DNA of 43,082 bases from a virus: positions 1-43,082 of IMG/VR virus record IMGVR_UViG_3300021478_000061, one strand, 5' to 3'. Positions 19,699 through 27,996 of the stretch are shown piece after piece (the first letter of the stretch is position 1; each line of letters opens with the position of its first letter). Made by a program: the position numbers and the translations under genes. The notes below the pieces were generated by a model that searched no databases, had not been told where the DNA came from, and saw nothing but the letters and a program-made list of their open reading frames with translations.

Positions 19699-21641
19699 TG
19701 GGCGGTATGCTCGGTGGCGGCGGTGGTGGCGGGGGTGGTGGTGGCGGTGGTGGCGGTGGTGAAAACCCCGTCGGCATGGAATTCGGCGGCCCGCCCAATG
19801 CCGACACCGGCGGCGGCCCGACCGGAGGCGAGTTCGACAGCAATGCGATGAACACCGGCGATAGTCCGGCCGTCGATAGTCCCGGCCAGGGGCTCTACGC
19901 CTACAGCCCGGCCGCCACATCGCAGCAAGCCTCGCAGGCGAGTGGCGCTCCACCGCAGACGACCGCTCCCGGCGGCCAGCAATCCGGTGGCAGTTCGGGC
20001 GGTGGCGGCATCCTGGATATGATCCTGGGTTCGCTGGTCGGCTCGGCGCATGCCGGAACGCCATCGCGTCCAGGCGGCCCGGCCGAAGGCGATACCAGCA
20101 CTGGCCGCGGCGGCAGCTATGGCTGGCCGACGGCATCAGGCCCTGGCAGGCCCGACGCATACGGCAACACCTACACCTCGCAGCCGGGCTACCAGGGACT
20201 GCCGTCAACGCCGCTGCCGCCTAATGCAGCGCCAGCAGCGCAGCCGCAACCACCGCCGCGAGCCCCAGCGCCCACACCAGCCCCGGCTCCGGCACCGGCA
20301 CCATCACCGCCTCCGCAACGACAGGGTGGTGATAATATTCCACTCCCGCGCAGCCGTCCGGCCGACGCTCCGGCCGCAGCCGCACCGCCGCCGCCCGCGC
20401 AGCCCTCTGCGGCGCCGCCGCCGGAGGAAACCGAGCGCGAACTGACGCCGGAAAACCTGCTCGGCAGCAGCCGCGCCGGTCCCGGTGGGCCGGATTACGC
20501 GCCACCGGCGCAAGGCACTCAGGTTGGCGGCTATAGCGGCCCGATGACGGCCGACGATCTGGTCCGCAGCTCGGGCGGCGTGGCTGCGGCCGCTCCTGCC
20601 ACTGTTTCGCCACAATTTGGCACCGCCGCTGGGAATAACGCGGGTTCGGCAGCTGCGGCACAGCCGAGCCCGATCCAGAAACTGCTCCAGGGCGACTTTA
20701 CCGGGGCGGTGCAGAGCTTTATCGACCAGCTCAAGGCGCAAAACCCCAATTTTGCCACCCCAAACGACGTAAATCGCAGCCTAAAAGGCGACTTTCAGGG
20801 CCGAACCAGCGCCTCGCAGCCGGTTCCGCCCAACACAATGGCGACCGCGCGCGCCTACATGAACCCCGGCAGGACGCAGGGGGAAGGAACGGCCGAAATC
20901 CGCGCGGGCAACCTGATGGCGGGGGTGCCGCCGCAGACCGCCTCGACCGCGGCGGCTTATCAGGCGCAAAATCGCGGCGCTCCGCCCGTTTCACGTGAAA
21001 CCAGCGTTCCGGCCGGTGCCGCCGGGGCGCAGGGTCGTCTACCCACCTATCAAGAATGGCTCGGGGCGAGAAGTCTCCCTGATAGCCTTCAAAACAGAAC
21101 GCGTTTCAATATTGAAACCCGTCAGTTTCGGAATTTGCGCAATCAGGCGACGCCGGAACAGATGCGGCGCTACACTCCCGGCGGATCGAATGCGCCGCGG
21201 GTGCCGCCGGGCGCCGCGGGGGCAGCGCCAACTTTCACCCCCGGTCCACCACGGCCGTTCGAGCCGCCTGCGGGCGCGCCCTGGCCGCAGGGCATGCCGC
21301 CGCCGACACCCGGCAGGCTGTTTGAGCGCGGCGATCCGCGGGCACCGCAATGGTATCGCGATCTGTCGCCGGAGGGTCGTAGGGCAACACCCGACAACCG
21401 CACCGCCACTCTGGACCGGCTGCGCAAGGCACAGGGCAAGGAAACCAAAACCGCTTTCGCCGCACCGAAGAAAACCAGCCCGCCACGGCGCCAGCAGCAA
21501 CAGCCGTTCGACATGCCGGAATTTCCCGAAATGGTGCCGTCGCCCTATAACGATCCGTACGCCCCGTATCCGCTGCCCAATGAACCGGTACCGCCGCGAC
21601 CGCCGCCAGGGAGGGGCAACAGGAGGAGCTTGGTCGCATGA
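19698..21641 (+). CDS. Large Gly/Pro/Ala-rich virion protein, 647 aa
   Basis: It begins MGGMLG with an uninterrupted run of 16 glycines (codons 6-21), then long disordered Gly/Pro/Ala stretches (PAPTPAPAPAPAPSPPP). A few helical islands occur (PIQKLLQGDFTGAVQSFIDQ, near residues 325-344), plus a more ordered patch (YQEWLGARSLPDSLQNRTRF). No enzymatic domain seen. Size and place fit a large ejected or tail-interior protein. The Gly tract is a microsatellite that could vary in length. Confidence 0.6.
   Translation: MGGMLGGGGGGGGGGGGGGGGENPVGMEFGGPPNADTGGGPTGGEFDSNAMNTGDSPAVDSPGQGLYAYSPAATSQQASQASGAPPQTTAPGGQQSGGSSGGGGILDMILGSLVGSAHAGTPSRPGGPAEGDTSTGRGGSYGWPTASGPGRPDAYGNTYTSQPGYQGLPSTPLPPNAAPAAQPQPPPRAPAPTPAPAPAPAPSPPPQRQGGDNIPLPRSRPADAPAAAAPPPPAQPSAAPPPEETERELTPENLLGSSRAGPGGPDYAPPAQGTQVGGYSGPMTADDLVRSSGGVAAAAPATVSPQFGTAAGNNAGSAAAAQPSPIQKLLQGDFTGAVQSFIDQLKAQNPNFATPNDVNRSLKGDFQGRTSASQPVPPNTMATARAYMNPGRTQGEGTAEIRAGNLMAGVPPQTASTAAAYQAQNRGAPPVSRETSVPAGAAGAQGRLPTYQEWLGARSLPDSLQNRTRFNIETRQFRNLRNQATPEQMRRYTPGGSNAPRVPPGAAGAAPTFTPGPPRPFEPPAGAPWPQGMPPPTPGRLFERGDPRAPQWYRDLSPEGRRATPDNRTATLDRLRKAQGKETKTAFAAPKKTSPPRRQQQQPFDMPEFPEMVPSPYNDPYAPYPLPNEPVPPRPPPGRGNRRSLVA
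19713..19760. repeat. Poly-glycine codon tract (16 GGN)
   Basis: Sixteen consecutive glycine codons, all GGC, GGT or GGG, near the start of the 647-residue virion protein. The GGT/GGC mix makes a trinucleotide-like microsatellite prone to slippage in whole codons, so length could differ between isolates or be mis-assembled. The reverse strand is CCN-rich. Confidence 0.8.
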
Positions 21642-23821
21642 GCTTCACCGACCTCGCTTCACTGGCGCAGGCGCGGCAACAGCAGCAGCCGCTACCACCG
21701 CCGCCGCAACCGCAGCAGAACGAGGCTGGCGCGCCGCCCGATCCGCGCAGCTTCACGCAGTCGCCGACCAATCCGGCGTCGGTGGCCACACAGGTCGCCT
21801 CGATTGATGCTTCCGGTGGCACCCCCGCCGGGCTCGAAAGCAACGAAGACCTGGGCAGCGTTAGCAAGACCAAGGACAAGACCGCGGAGACCGAGCCAGC
21901 GGCCGAGGACGTGGTGGACGCCGCCTATCCGCCGGTCACATTCCCGCCAGACAACTATCGGCCGCCCGCAGCCAACAGGCCGCCGGAGCAATGGGGCACC
22001 GAGCCGGGTCATATCAGGATGGCGGAGCAATATCCCGGCGTCGCGCCCGGCGCCGACATGCCGTCACCCGCCTTGAGCTACAAGGAGCTGCGCGATAGCG
22101 GTGCCGCGCTCGGCCGCTGGGGACCGCCCAGCGTGGCTGAGCCCTCCAGCCAGGGCAGCTTTTTGATGGCGCCGTTCGTGCCGATCCTCGACGCCATCTC
22201 GCAGGGCAAGTTCAGCCGCAATTACACGGTGGCGGCCTTGCGCGGTCTGGAAATCCGGCGCCAGGAGGCGCTGCAAAAGTTCGAGCAATCCAATCAGGCG
22301 CACGCCCAAATCCTGCAAAGTTATGGCTCGATCCTGCGCATGGCCGCCGATGGCAGCATCACGCATCAGCAGGCCAGAAACATGATCTCGGATTATGCCA
22401 ACCAGATTGGCGACAACGCCGTGCTGCACGAGCTGGAGCGCAACGATCTCAGAGGCGTCGAAGGCTGGCTGACATGGCAGGACGCCTTCCACCGCCGCCA
22501 GCTGGCCGCAACCACGCAGCTGCGCAAGGTGGCGGGCGACGCCGACAAAGAGCAGCGCGCGTTCGACGCGCTCAGCGGTCGGCGCACCGTGCCGGGTGGC
22601 AGTGGCGGCGCTTTTGGTATTGATCCCAGCCAGCTGCCCGGCCGCGACGAGCCAGAGGCGCCGCAGACGCCAACCGCAGATCAGAGCGAACCGCTCAATC
22701 CTTATGAGAGCAAGATCACCGAAGGCTTGCGCGACGCCAATGGCCAGCCGCTGCCGCCGCTCGCCAAGAGCAACATCCTGCGCGAGGCGCGGCGGCGGAT
22801 GTCGGGCGATCCGGTCGAGAGCCCCATCCCCAAAGGCTCCCTTGCTGACGCTGCCGTCGGTCAGGTGCAGATGGCTCTGGGATCAAACATCGACCGCATC
22901 GCACGGCTGAAACCATCGCCCGGCCAGGACCCCGACGAATTCCGGCAACAACAACTTGAAGCCATCAAACAAAACAATCCCGAGGTGGCGCAGCAGGTCG
23001 ACGATCTTAAAAACCTGCGCATCGACCCGCAGACCTTCACGGTTACCGGCGGCCAGCGCAGGCGCGCCGTGGACTTGACCGCGCAGCTCTATCCCGGCTG
23101 GAACCAGGGCATGTACCATGCCTTCCAGAATGTTTGGAACAACGGCAACTCGCAGGAAAGCCGACAGCTGGAAGCGGGCAACCGCGCTACCACTCAGGCG
23201 GTGATCTTGGAAGCCGCCATTAACCGTCTGAAAATCCCGGAAGACAGCACCATCCCGGCCAATGTCTGGAATGAATGGAAGACGCAGGGCTACACCAGCG
23301 ATCCGCAATTTGCCGCGCTCAATGAGCCGCTGCGCGCGTTCGCCGGTGAAATGGTGTTTCTGCAAACCGGCCGGGTCAACGTCACGCCGGTAACGCAGTT
23401 TCTCAAAGAGGTGCCGCTGTATGCCGGTAAGGCGGCGCTGCGCACCGTGGTGCGGCAGGCGATGATTGGCGGCCTGCACACCATGGAGCAAAAGAACGGT
23501 GTGTTCGCGCGACAGACCGGACTGAGTGGACTGCCTCCGGCCACCGATCCCGACGCCATGATGCTGTACGACGAGTTCGCGCGCAGCAATCCCAACACCG
23601 GGATGTTTCACAAGGACGCCGCGCCAGAGCTGAAGTCCATCGAGCCGAGCGCCGAAGACCGCGCGCGTCGTCCAGCGTGGCGCACCAAAGAACAAGAATT
23701 CGAGCCGATGGGTAAAGGCGAGTGGCAGAAGCTGCGGGCGACCATCGAGAAAATGCGCAAGGACAATCCCAACGACCCGCGTCTGCCGCAGCTGATGCAC
23801 GAATTCGGGATTAGCCAGTAA
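21638..23821 (+). CDS. Large internal/ejection protein, 727 aa
   Basis: ATGA overlap with the previous gene. N-terminal 180 residues are Pro/Gln-rich and disordered. The remainder is largely helical (VAALRGLEIRRQEALQKFEQ; VDDLKNLRIDPQTFTVTGGQ; KAALRTVVRQAMIGGLHTME). No lytic transglycosylase motif is visible, although some podoviruses carry one here. It probably belongs to the internal core that is ejected to span the envelope, judged by size, helicity and neighbours. Confidence 0.6.
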   Translation: MSFTDLASLAQARQQQQPLPPPPQPQQNEAGAPPDPRSFTQSPTNPASVATQVASIDASGGTPAGLESNEDLGSVSKTKDKTAETEPAAEDVVDAAYPPVTFPPDNYRPPAANRPPEQWGTEPGHIRMAEQYPGVAPGADMPSPALSYKELRDSGAALGRWGPPSVAEPSSQGSFLMAPFVPILDAISQGKFSRNYTVAALRGLEIRRQEALQKFEQSNQAHAQILQSYGSILRMAADGSITHQQARNMISDYANQIGDNAVLHELERNDLRGVEGWLTWQDAFHRRQLAATTQLRKVAGDADKEQRAFDALSGRRTVPGGSGGAFGIDPSQLPGRDEPEAPQTPTADQSEPLNPYESKITEGLRDANGQPLPPLAKSNILREARRRMSGDPVESPIPKGSLADAAVGQVQMALGSNIDRIARLKPSPGQDPDEFRQQQLEAIKQNNPEVAQQVDDLKNLRIDPQTFTVTGGQRRRAVDLTAQLYPGWNQGMYHAFQNVWNNGNSQESRQLEAGNRATTQAVILEAAINRLKIPEDSTIPANVWNEWKTQGYTSDPQFAALNEPLRAFAGEMVFLQTGRVNVTPVTQFLKEVPLYAGKAALRTVVRQAMIGGLHTMEQKNGVFARQTGLSGLPPATDPDAMMLYDEFARSNPNTGMFHKDAAPELKSIEPSAEDRARRPAWRTKEQEFEPMGKGEWQKLRATIEKMRKDNPNDPRLPQLMHEFGISQ

Positions 23822-24927
23822 TGCCGAAGCAAGAACCCGAAACCTGGAACGACGACGAGATCAACAAATTTCTCGGCTCGCGCGGCCACACCCCAGCAGT
23901 GCCGGGTGCTGCGCCGACGCCGGAAGGTGCGGCCGCCGCCAATCCGACGGCTACCGGTTATCCGCCGCGGCCCGGTGTGCTGGAGCAAATCCGCGGCTTT
24001 CTCGGGACCGGCGCGGCGCCGACCGGACGACCGCCGAGCTACGGCGAAATGGACTGGCAGCAGGCCGCCGGGCAGGGCGTCGCGCGCGAAGGTGCCGCGG
24101 CGCTCACCGGCGCCGGACGGCTGGCCAGCAAAGTCGTGCCCGAGGGTGTCAGCAATTTCGTCTCCGAGCACGGCGGCCAGCGTCTGGCCAATTTTGCCGA
24201 CGCACCGGCAGAAGGCCCGGCCGAGTATATCGGCAGCGGCGGGCTCGATGTCGCGCTCGGTGGTATGGTGCCGTCACTGAAGCTCGGGCAGCTGGCCGCC
24301 AGGGCGCTGCCTGCCAGTCGGCCGATCTGGATCAACCCGCTGGGCGCAGGCGGCCGCTGGATGACCCAGCAAGCTTATCCCAAGGCCAGGGCGGCTCTGC
24401 GCGCTGGCGGTAATGCGGCCGAGGCTGCTGGCAAGGGCGCTGCTGCGGGCGCGCTCACCAACCCCGACGATCCGGCCGCCGGTGCGGAAGCGGGCGCCGG
24501 AGCCGCGCTTGGCGGCCGCGCGCTCGGCGGTGCGCTGCGCAGCCATACCGGGCAGGAGATCGGCGGCGCGCTGTCGCGCTACGGCATCCCGTCGGGCATC
24601 GGCTACATGCTCGGCGGCCTGCCGGGCGCCGGAATGGGCGGCGGGCTGGGCGCCATTGCGGCGCAGGTCGGCAAAGCTGGCCGTCACACCGCGCATCGTT
24701 ATTACTCGCCGCTGGGCCAATCATTGGATAGATTTGGCCGCGCCGCGTTCGACCGCACCGGCCGCTTCCTCGGCTACCTGCCCGCCACGGTGGGGGCCGA
24801 AGCCGGGCGGGTCTCGGCCGGTAACCGGCCAACCGTCACTGTGCCAAGGCGCGTCGAACCGCCACCGCCGTTTGACATTCCCGAAGGCGCCCCCAATGCC
24901 CAACCTGGACCCCCTCAAAATCAATGA
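23821..24927 (+). CDS. Glycine-zipper ejection-type protein, 368 aa
   Basis: Coupled by TAATG. The N-terminus is charged (PKQEPETWNDDEINKFLGSRG), then follow long Ala/Gly-rich stretches with small-residue spacing (EAAGKGAAAGALTNPD; AGAGAALGGRALGGAL; GYMLGGLPGAGMGGGLGAIA). Such glycine zippers insert into or cross membranes. The segment is reminiscent of T7 gp14/15-class ejection proteins by composition only. The C-terminal tail is Pro-rich. Confidence 0.6.
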   Translation: MPKQEPETWNDDEINKFLGSRGHTPAVPGAAPTPEGAAAANPTATGYPPRPGVLEQIRGFLGTGAAPTGRPPSYGEMDWQQAAGQGVAREGAAALTGAGRLASKVVPEGVSNFVSEHGGQRLANFADAPAEGPAEYIGSGGLDVALGGMVPSLKLGQLAARALPASRPIWINPLGAGGRWMTQQAYPKARAALRAGGNAAEAAGKGAAAGALTNPDDPAAGAEAGAGAALGGRALGGALRSHTGQEIGGALSRYGIPSGIGYMLGGLPGAGMGGGLGAIAAQVGKAGRHTAHRYYSPLGQSLDRFGRAAFDRTGRFLGYLPATVGAEAGRVSAGNRPTVTVPRRVEPPPPFDIPEGAPNAQPGPPQNQ

Positions 24928-25246
24928 ACGGCTGTACCGGCAGGTCGCGAAACTGCTGGACCAGCTCGAACAAGGCGAGCACGTTACGCTGCGCGAGCGC
25001 TTTCAGGCCCTGATGGCCATCGCGCGCATCCAGTACGTGTTCGTCGGTTTGCGCAAAGAGGAGGCGGGTGATGACCCAGCAGCCGGAAGTTCCGTCCGCA
25101 AATTCGCCACCGCCTTCAGCAAGGCGAATGACCCTCGTCGCGGAAAAAAGACTGCCCGAGCCGCCGCCCGGCCAGCCCCTGAGCCTGAGCGAGATAATTG
25201 GTTCGAGCAATCCGACGACGACGGCTTCGGCGGCGACGCCGCCTAA
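24896..25246 (+). CDS. Hypothetical helical protein, 116 aa
   Basis: The start at 24896 opens a well-formed helical region (PLKINERLYRQVAKLLDQLE; LRERFQALMAIARIQYVFVG, residues 5-53). The rest is basic, then acidic (DNWFEQSDDDGFGGDAA), and disordered. It overlaps the previous gene by 32 and the next by 176 bases, both in other frames. Possibly a lysis or morphogenesis accessory. No family recognised. Confidence 0.55.
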   Translation: MPNLDPLKINERLYRQVAKLLDQLEQGEHVTLRERFQALMAIARIQYVFVGLRKEEAGDDPAAGSSVRKFATAFSKANDPRRGKKTARAAARPAPEPERDNWFEQSDDDGFGGDAA

Positions 25247-25499
25247 AAGCCCGTTCACTCAGCCGGTCATCACTCAGGAATACATCAGCCGCACCGCCTG
25301 GAGACAGGGCGTGATCGGCGCGCTCAACGTCCTGACCGCGATCCTCGCCGTCCGCCTGATCCTTTTGGTCTCGGTCGGTGGTGCGACTTTTCTAGCCTGG
25401 GAGGCTCTGCGGGAACCTGATCCCTATCGTCTGGCGGTGCTGGGGGTGTACGTGGCGCTGGCGGTGATGCCGCTGGTTTGGCTAGCGGCGCGGCGGTAA
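25071..25499 (+). CDS. Two-helix membrane protein, 142 aa
   Basis: AGGAGG six bases before the ATG at 25071. The N-terminal 65 residues are Pro/Ser-rich and lie entirely over the preceding gene's disordered tail. Two membrane segments follow (GALNVLTAILAVRLILLVSV; LAVLGVYVALAVMPLVWLAA). Ending the late operon with a membrane protein suits a holin or inner-membrane factor. Its 3' end overlaps the convergent minus-strand gene by 176 bases. Confidence 0.6.
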   Translation: MTQQPEVPSANSPPPSARRMTLVAEKRLPEPPPGQPLSLSEIIGSSNPTTTASAATPPKSPFTQPVITQEYISRTAWRQGVIGALNVLTAILAVRLILLVSVGGATFLAWEALREPDPYRLAVLGVYVALAVMPLVWLAARR

Positions 25500-25953
25500 A
25501 ATCGCGCCGGTCGTCTCTCAGTTCACCCGGACGGTCTGGCGCGCCCTTGAGCGGGCCGCCAGGGAATTCGCGATAGGGTCCCATCTCGTTCTCCTCAATC
25601 GGTACGCCTGCGTCCAGGCTCGTGGGCGCGTTTTTCGGGCGCCCCGGTACCCCTCCCCCGGCCGTCGATAAAAACGCATCCACGGCGGCCCCCGCGACCG
25701 GCGGCGCGCTTCCGTAGCGAGCACCGTAGCCAACAGTGGTCCGCATTCGCCACTCGTCCCGGTCGGCGTCCTGGTCGAACAGACCGACCACGGTATCGTC
25801 CATGACCCCGGCCTGCTGGAGCTGGCGGCAGGCATCGAGCAGAGGGAGCCTGGAGACCCCGACAAATTGCGGCCGACCGAGCGCCCAGCTCTCGATCTTA
25901 TAGGGAAGGTACCCGGTGCCGGACGGCGGTCCAGTGATGACCACTCTGATCAT
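25324..25953 (-). CDS. Hypothetical protein, 209 aa
   Basis: It begins MIRVVITGPPSGTGYLPYKI, with a short alpha/beta first part (VGVSRLPLLDACRQLQQAGV; DDTVVGLFDQDADRDEWRMR). I recall similar N-termini as conserved hypotheticals in rhizobial phages. From about residue 140 it is Pro/Arg-rich, and the last 58 codons lie opposite the membrane segments of the plus-strand gene. No stop intervenes, so the long form is annotated. The functional part is probably residues 1-135. Confidence 0.6.
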   Translation of the reverse strand: MIRVVITGPPSGTGYLPYKIESWALGRPQFVGVSRLPLLDACRQLQQAGVMDDTVVGLFDQDADRDEWRMRTTVGYGARYGSAPPVAGAAVDAFLSTAGGGVPGRPKNAPTSLDAGVPIEENEMGPYREFPGGPLKGAPDRPGELRDDRRDFTAAPLAKPAASPPAPRTPPAPPDDRDQVPAEPPRLEKSHHRPRPKGSGGRRGSRSGR

Positions 25954-26137
25954 GGGTCATAACTCCTCGCTTCGAGCGGCGCGCGGCGCGCCATTCTCGC
26001 ACGAACTCAAGCTCGGCCCGGTCGCTGTAGCGCTGATCGGCGGCGTCGCCTTTGGCCATGACCGCACAAGCAAGCGCAACAAAGCCCAGGCAGGCGCCGA
26101 ACATGACGCTGATCACAATCATAACCGCTATCCACAT
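25898..26137 (-). CDS. Single-span membrane protein, 79 aa
   Basis: The N-terminus is a membrane helix (MIVISVMFGACLGFVALACA), followed by a charged cytoplasmic part (DRAELEFVREWRAARRSKRG). The last 56 bases overlap the downstream gene's start. It has a possible spanin-like or signal-anchor form. No family recognised. Confidence 0.55.
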   Translation of the reverse strand: MWIAVMIVISVMFGACLGFVALACAVMAKGDAADQRYSDRAELEFVREWRAARRSKRGVMTHDQSGHHWTAVRHRVPSL

Positions 26138-26182
26138 GGCGGAGACCCATTATTGGCCCGCCAGCCCTCTCGGTCCTGGGTC

Positions 26183-26890
26183 TCACTGTAGCCACGGAAA
26201 TGTCCCTGGTGTGTCGGTGGCCATCTCTGCTGACAATTTGAGCAGCTTGGCCAGCACATAAGGCCCCTTGCGACGAGCGCGGTCGATCTCGGCGTCCAGC
26301 TCGTTGCAGAAGTGCCACAGCTCCTTGGCCAGCTTCTCGATGAATTCGTCGTCGCGGGCGGTCTCAACATGGACCGGCGGCATGTTCGGATGCCAGCACC
26401 ACAGGTGCATCTTCTTCAGCTCACAGACCAGGATGTGGCCCTGGACCTGCGGCGCGTAGTTCTCGCCCGGCCCGTCCAGCAGATACTCGACCTGCACCCA
26501 CGGCGACGGGCATTTGATCTCGATGCCCTCGTGGCCGCCGTGGAACAGCCGCTCCGGGGAGGCGCCAATGCGGCCGTCGTCGGTGGTGACAAAGCCGACC
26601 TTGTCGAGCTTCTTGATTTTCATCTTGGTCTTGAACTTGGCGAAGAAGGCGTCGGCGGCGTCGGGCTCCAGCTCGTGACCGCGTTTGGTCCAGTAGTTCT
26701 CAAAGCGGTCGTCCATCGACTGATTGAGCAGGTTCTCGGCGACTAGCCGGTACATGTACTTCTTGCGCCGGTCGCCGCGGGTCGGCGCACCCAAAGGCGT
26801 GATGATGTTGTGAAACTGCGACGCCGTCGGAATGCCCTTGCGAACCTCGTACCACGCGTCGCTGTATTGCTCGCAGTCGTGGATTTTCAT
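26183..26890 (-). CDS. YqaJ-type recombination exonuclease
   Basis: 235 residues, the usual length for YqaJ/lambda-exonuclease-type nucleases. Visible motifs: DAWYEVRKGIPTASQFHNII (11-30), RGHELEPDAA (Glu73), an IGASPERLF segment (108-116; the usual Asp position carries Glu113), EIKCPSP (Glu124 and Lys126), and QVQGHI (Gln148 and Gln150). It should digest 5' strands for single-strand-annealing recombination, working with the SSB-like protein encoded upstream in the same operon. ATGA-coupled to the gene before it. Confidence 0.85.
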   Translation of the reverse strand: MKIHDCEQYSDAWYEVRKGIPTASQFHNIITPLGAPTRGDRRKKYMYRLVAENLLNQSMDDRFENYWTKRGHELEPDAADAFFAKFKTKMKIKKLDKVGFVTTDDGRIGASPERLFHGGHEGIEIKCPSPWVQVEYLLDGPGENYAPQVQGHILVCELKKMHLWCWHPNMPPVHVETARDDEFIEKLAKELWHFCNELDAEIDRARRKGPYVLAKLLKLSAEMATDTPGTFPWLQ

Positions 26891-27183
26891 GCGCGGCCCC
26901 TCACGTCCGGTTGACCTTCGAAACGTTTGATCTGCTCTTTCATCAAGGTGACGACATCCTTGCGGTCGGCGCCGTTCGAGATGTAGTTGCAGCGGCCGTC
27001 ATGATCATTGAACGGAAACACCAGCAACACAAAGCCGACCTTGCGCTCGTCGCTTCTGATGCCGCGGCCGCGTGGCATCGCGGTGTCGCCGTTGAATAGC
27101 TGGTCAATCGCTTCGGCCAGCGCGTTCATCTGCTTTTCGAACTTGGGCTCAATCGGCGCATCGCCGAGACGTTCGTTGCTCAT
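26887..27183 (-). CDS. Hypothetical protein, 98 aa
   Basis: The start at 27183 follows GGAGAG and overlaps the previous stop by ATGA. Sequence: a helical first third (FEKQMNALAEAIDQLFNGD), then an alpha/beta end (KVGFVLLVFPFNDHDGRCNY; DVVTLMKEQIKRFEG). I recall this FxFNDHxGRCNYISN style as a small conserved phage protein of unknown function. Directly before the exonuclease, so an accessory to it is possible. Confidence 0.6.
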   Translation of the reverse strand: MSNERLGDAPIEPKFEKQMNALAEAIDQLFNGDTAMPRGRGIRSDERKVGFVLLVFPFNDHDGRCNYISNGADRKDVVTLMKEQIKRFEGQPDVRGRA

Positions 27184-27419
27184 AACCAACTCTCCACGAT
27201 CTGCGGCTCGTCGGACGGATCGCGCACCAGACGCGTCAGGTGCATTTCTAAAGCGAGAATGTTGCGCAGCCTTTCCAGGTCGGACGAGATAATGATGCTA
27301 CCCGACGCGTGGTGGCCACTGCCGTCGATATAAAACCGCCGCGCCACAAACTTATCAGGATAGTCGCTCGGGTGATCGTAGACCGTCCAGATCGCCAGCG
27401 CCCTGGGCCGACCATTCAC
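27180..27419 (-). CDS. Hypothetical protein, 79 aa
   Basis: The GTG at 27419 is chosen because it overlaps the previous stop as GTGA. Begins (M)NGRPRALAIWTVYDHPSDYP, a compact alpha/beta small protein (KFVARRFYIDGSGHHASGSI; SDLERLRNILALEMHLTRLV). The WTVYDHPxDYPxxFVAR pattern recurs in rhizobial phages as I recall, without a known role. Confidence 0.6.
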   Translation of the reverse strand: MNGRPRALAIWTVYDHPSDYPDKFVARRFYIDGSGHHASGSIIISSDLERLRNILALEMHLTRLVRDPSDEPQIVESWL

Positions 27420-27637
27420 GTGCGCGGGCTCCCGTCCTGCTCGCGGGTGATGGCGACATGCGACCACATCGCGGCGTCGCGGATCAGGCGCAGCACATGG
27501 GTCTTGTCGGCGCCATCGGGCAGCGCCCGTTGCAGCAGGTCGGTAAATGCCTTGTAGGCGTCGCGGACTTCCTGCATCTGGAAAGTCTGCCGCTCGGTTG
27601 GCTTCAGGTAGTTGAACGTCTCAGCGTGTAGGGTCAT
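27416..27637 (-). CDS. Small helical protein resembling the Acb2/Tad1 hairpin family, 73 aa
   Basis: Sequence pattern: MQEVRDAYKAFTDLLQRALP, then DGADKTHVLRLIRDAAMWSH and VAITREQDG. Two helices joined by LPxGxDKT and ending AAMWxxxAI resemble, as I recall them, phage proteins annotated with an Acb2/Tad1 hairpin domain. Acb2 and Tad1 sequester cyclic signalling nucleotides to block CBASS or Thoeris. This is a pattern match, not a proven assignment. The neighbouring upstream gene ends with a related helix pair. ATGA-type coupling on both sides. Confidence 0.5.
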   Translation of the reverse strand: MTLHAETFNYLKPTERQTFQMQEVRDAYKAFTDLLQRALPDGADKTHVLRLIRDAAMWSHVAITREQDGSPRT

Positions 27638-27996
27638 CGGAATAGTCCTGTTTCGCGAAACTTCGCAGCTTGATGGATCAGATGCAGCACGTCGGCCTTA
27701 TCTGACCCATCAGGCAGCGCCGCCTGCATCGCTCTCTCCAGCGCAAGGTATCGCCTTCGCTCGGCATCGGTCTTGCCGTCAATCTTGAGCCAACCGTGCC
27801 GATAGGCCCAGCGGATGTGACCGCCAACCGTGTAGCGCATCGGCGGCCCTGCCTTAGCGTGCTGTTCGATCAAACTGAATGTCAGCCATTTTTCAAGATA
27901 GTCTCTACAGACGCGATGGCCTTCGGCGTGTGGCCGCCAGCCGTTCTTGATCACCTCGATGCGCGTGTGCGGTAAAAGCGGAATGTCTGTCTTCAT
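27634..27996 (-). CDS. Hypothetical protein with a second hairpin-like C-terminus, 120 aa
   Basis: Residues 1-75 are a separate basic/aromatic domain (IEVIKNGWRPHAEGHRVCRD; GGHIRWAYRHGWLKIDGKTD). Residues 83-116 (ERAMQAALPDGSDKADVLHL, then IHQAAKFRE) align with the adjacent gene: ALPDGxDKxxVLxLIxxAA in both. It looks like a fusion or partial duplication. If the hairpin is Acb2/Tad1-like, the tryptophan after AA (AAMW) is replaced here by lysine (AAKF), so ligand binding may be lost. Confidence 0.5.
   Translation of the reverse strand: MKTDIPLLPHTRIEVIKNGWRPHAEGHRVCRDYLEKWLTFSLIEQHAKAGPPMRYTVGGHIRWAYRHGWLKIDGKTDAERRRYLALERAMQAALPDGSDKADVLHLIHQAAKFRETGLFR

Noticed and set aside
22883-23800. 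Minus-strand 305-codon frame opposite the 727-residue virion protein
   Set aside because: It lies wholly inside a plus-strand gene with tight couplings at both ends and has no ribosome site or motif.
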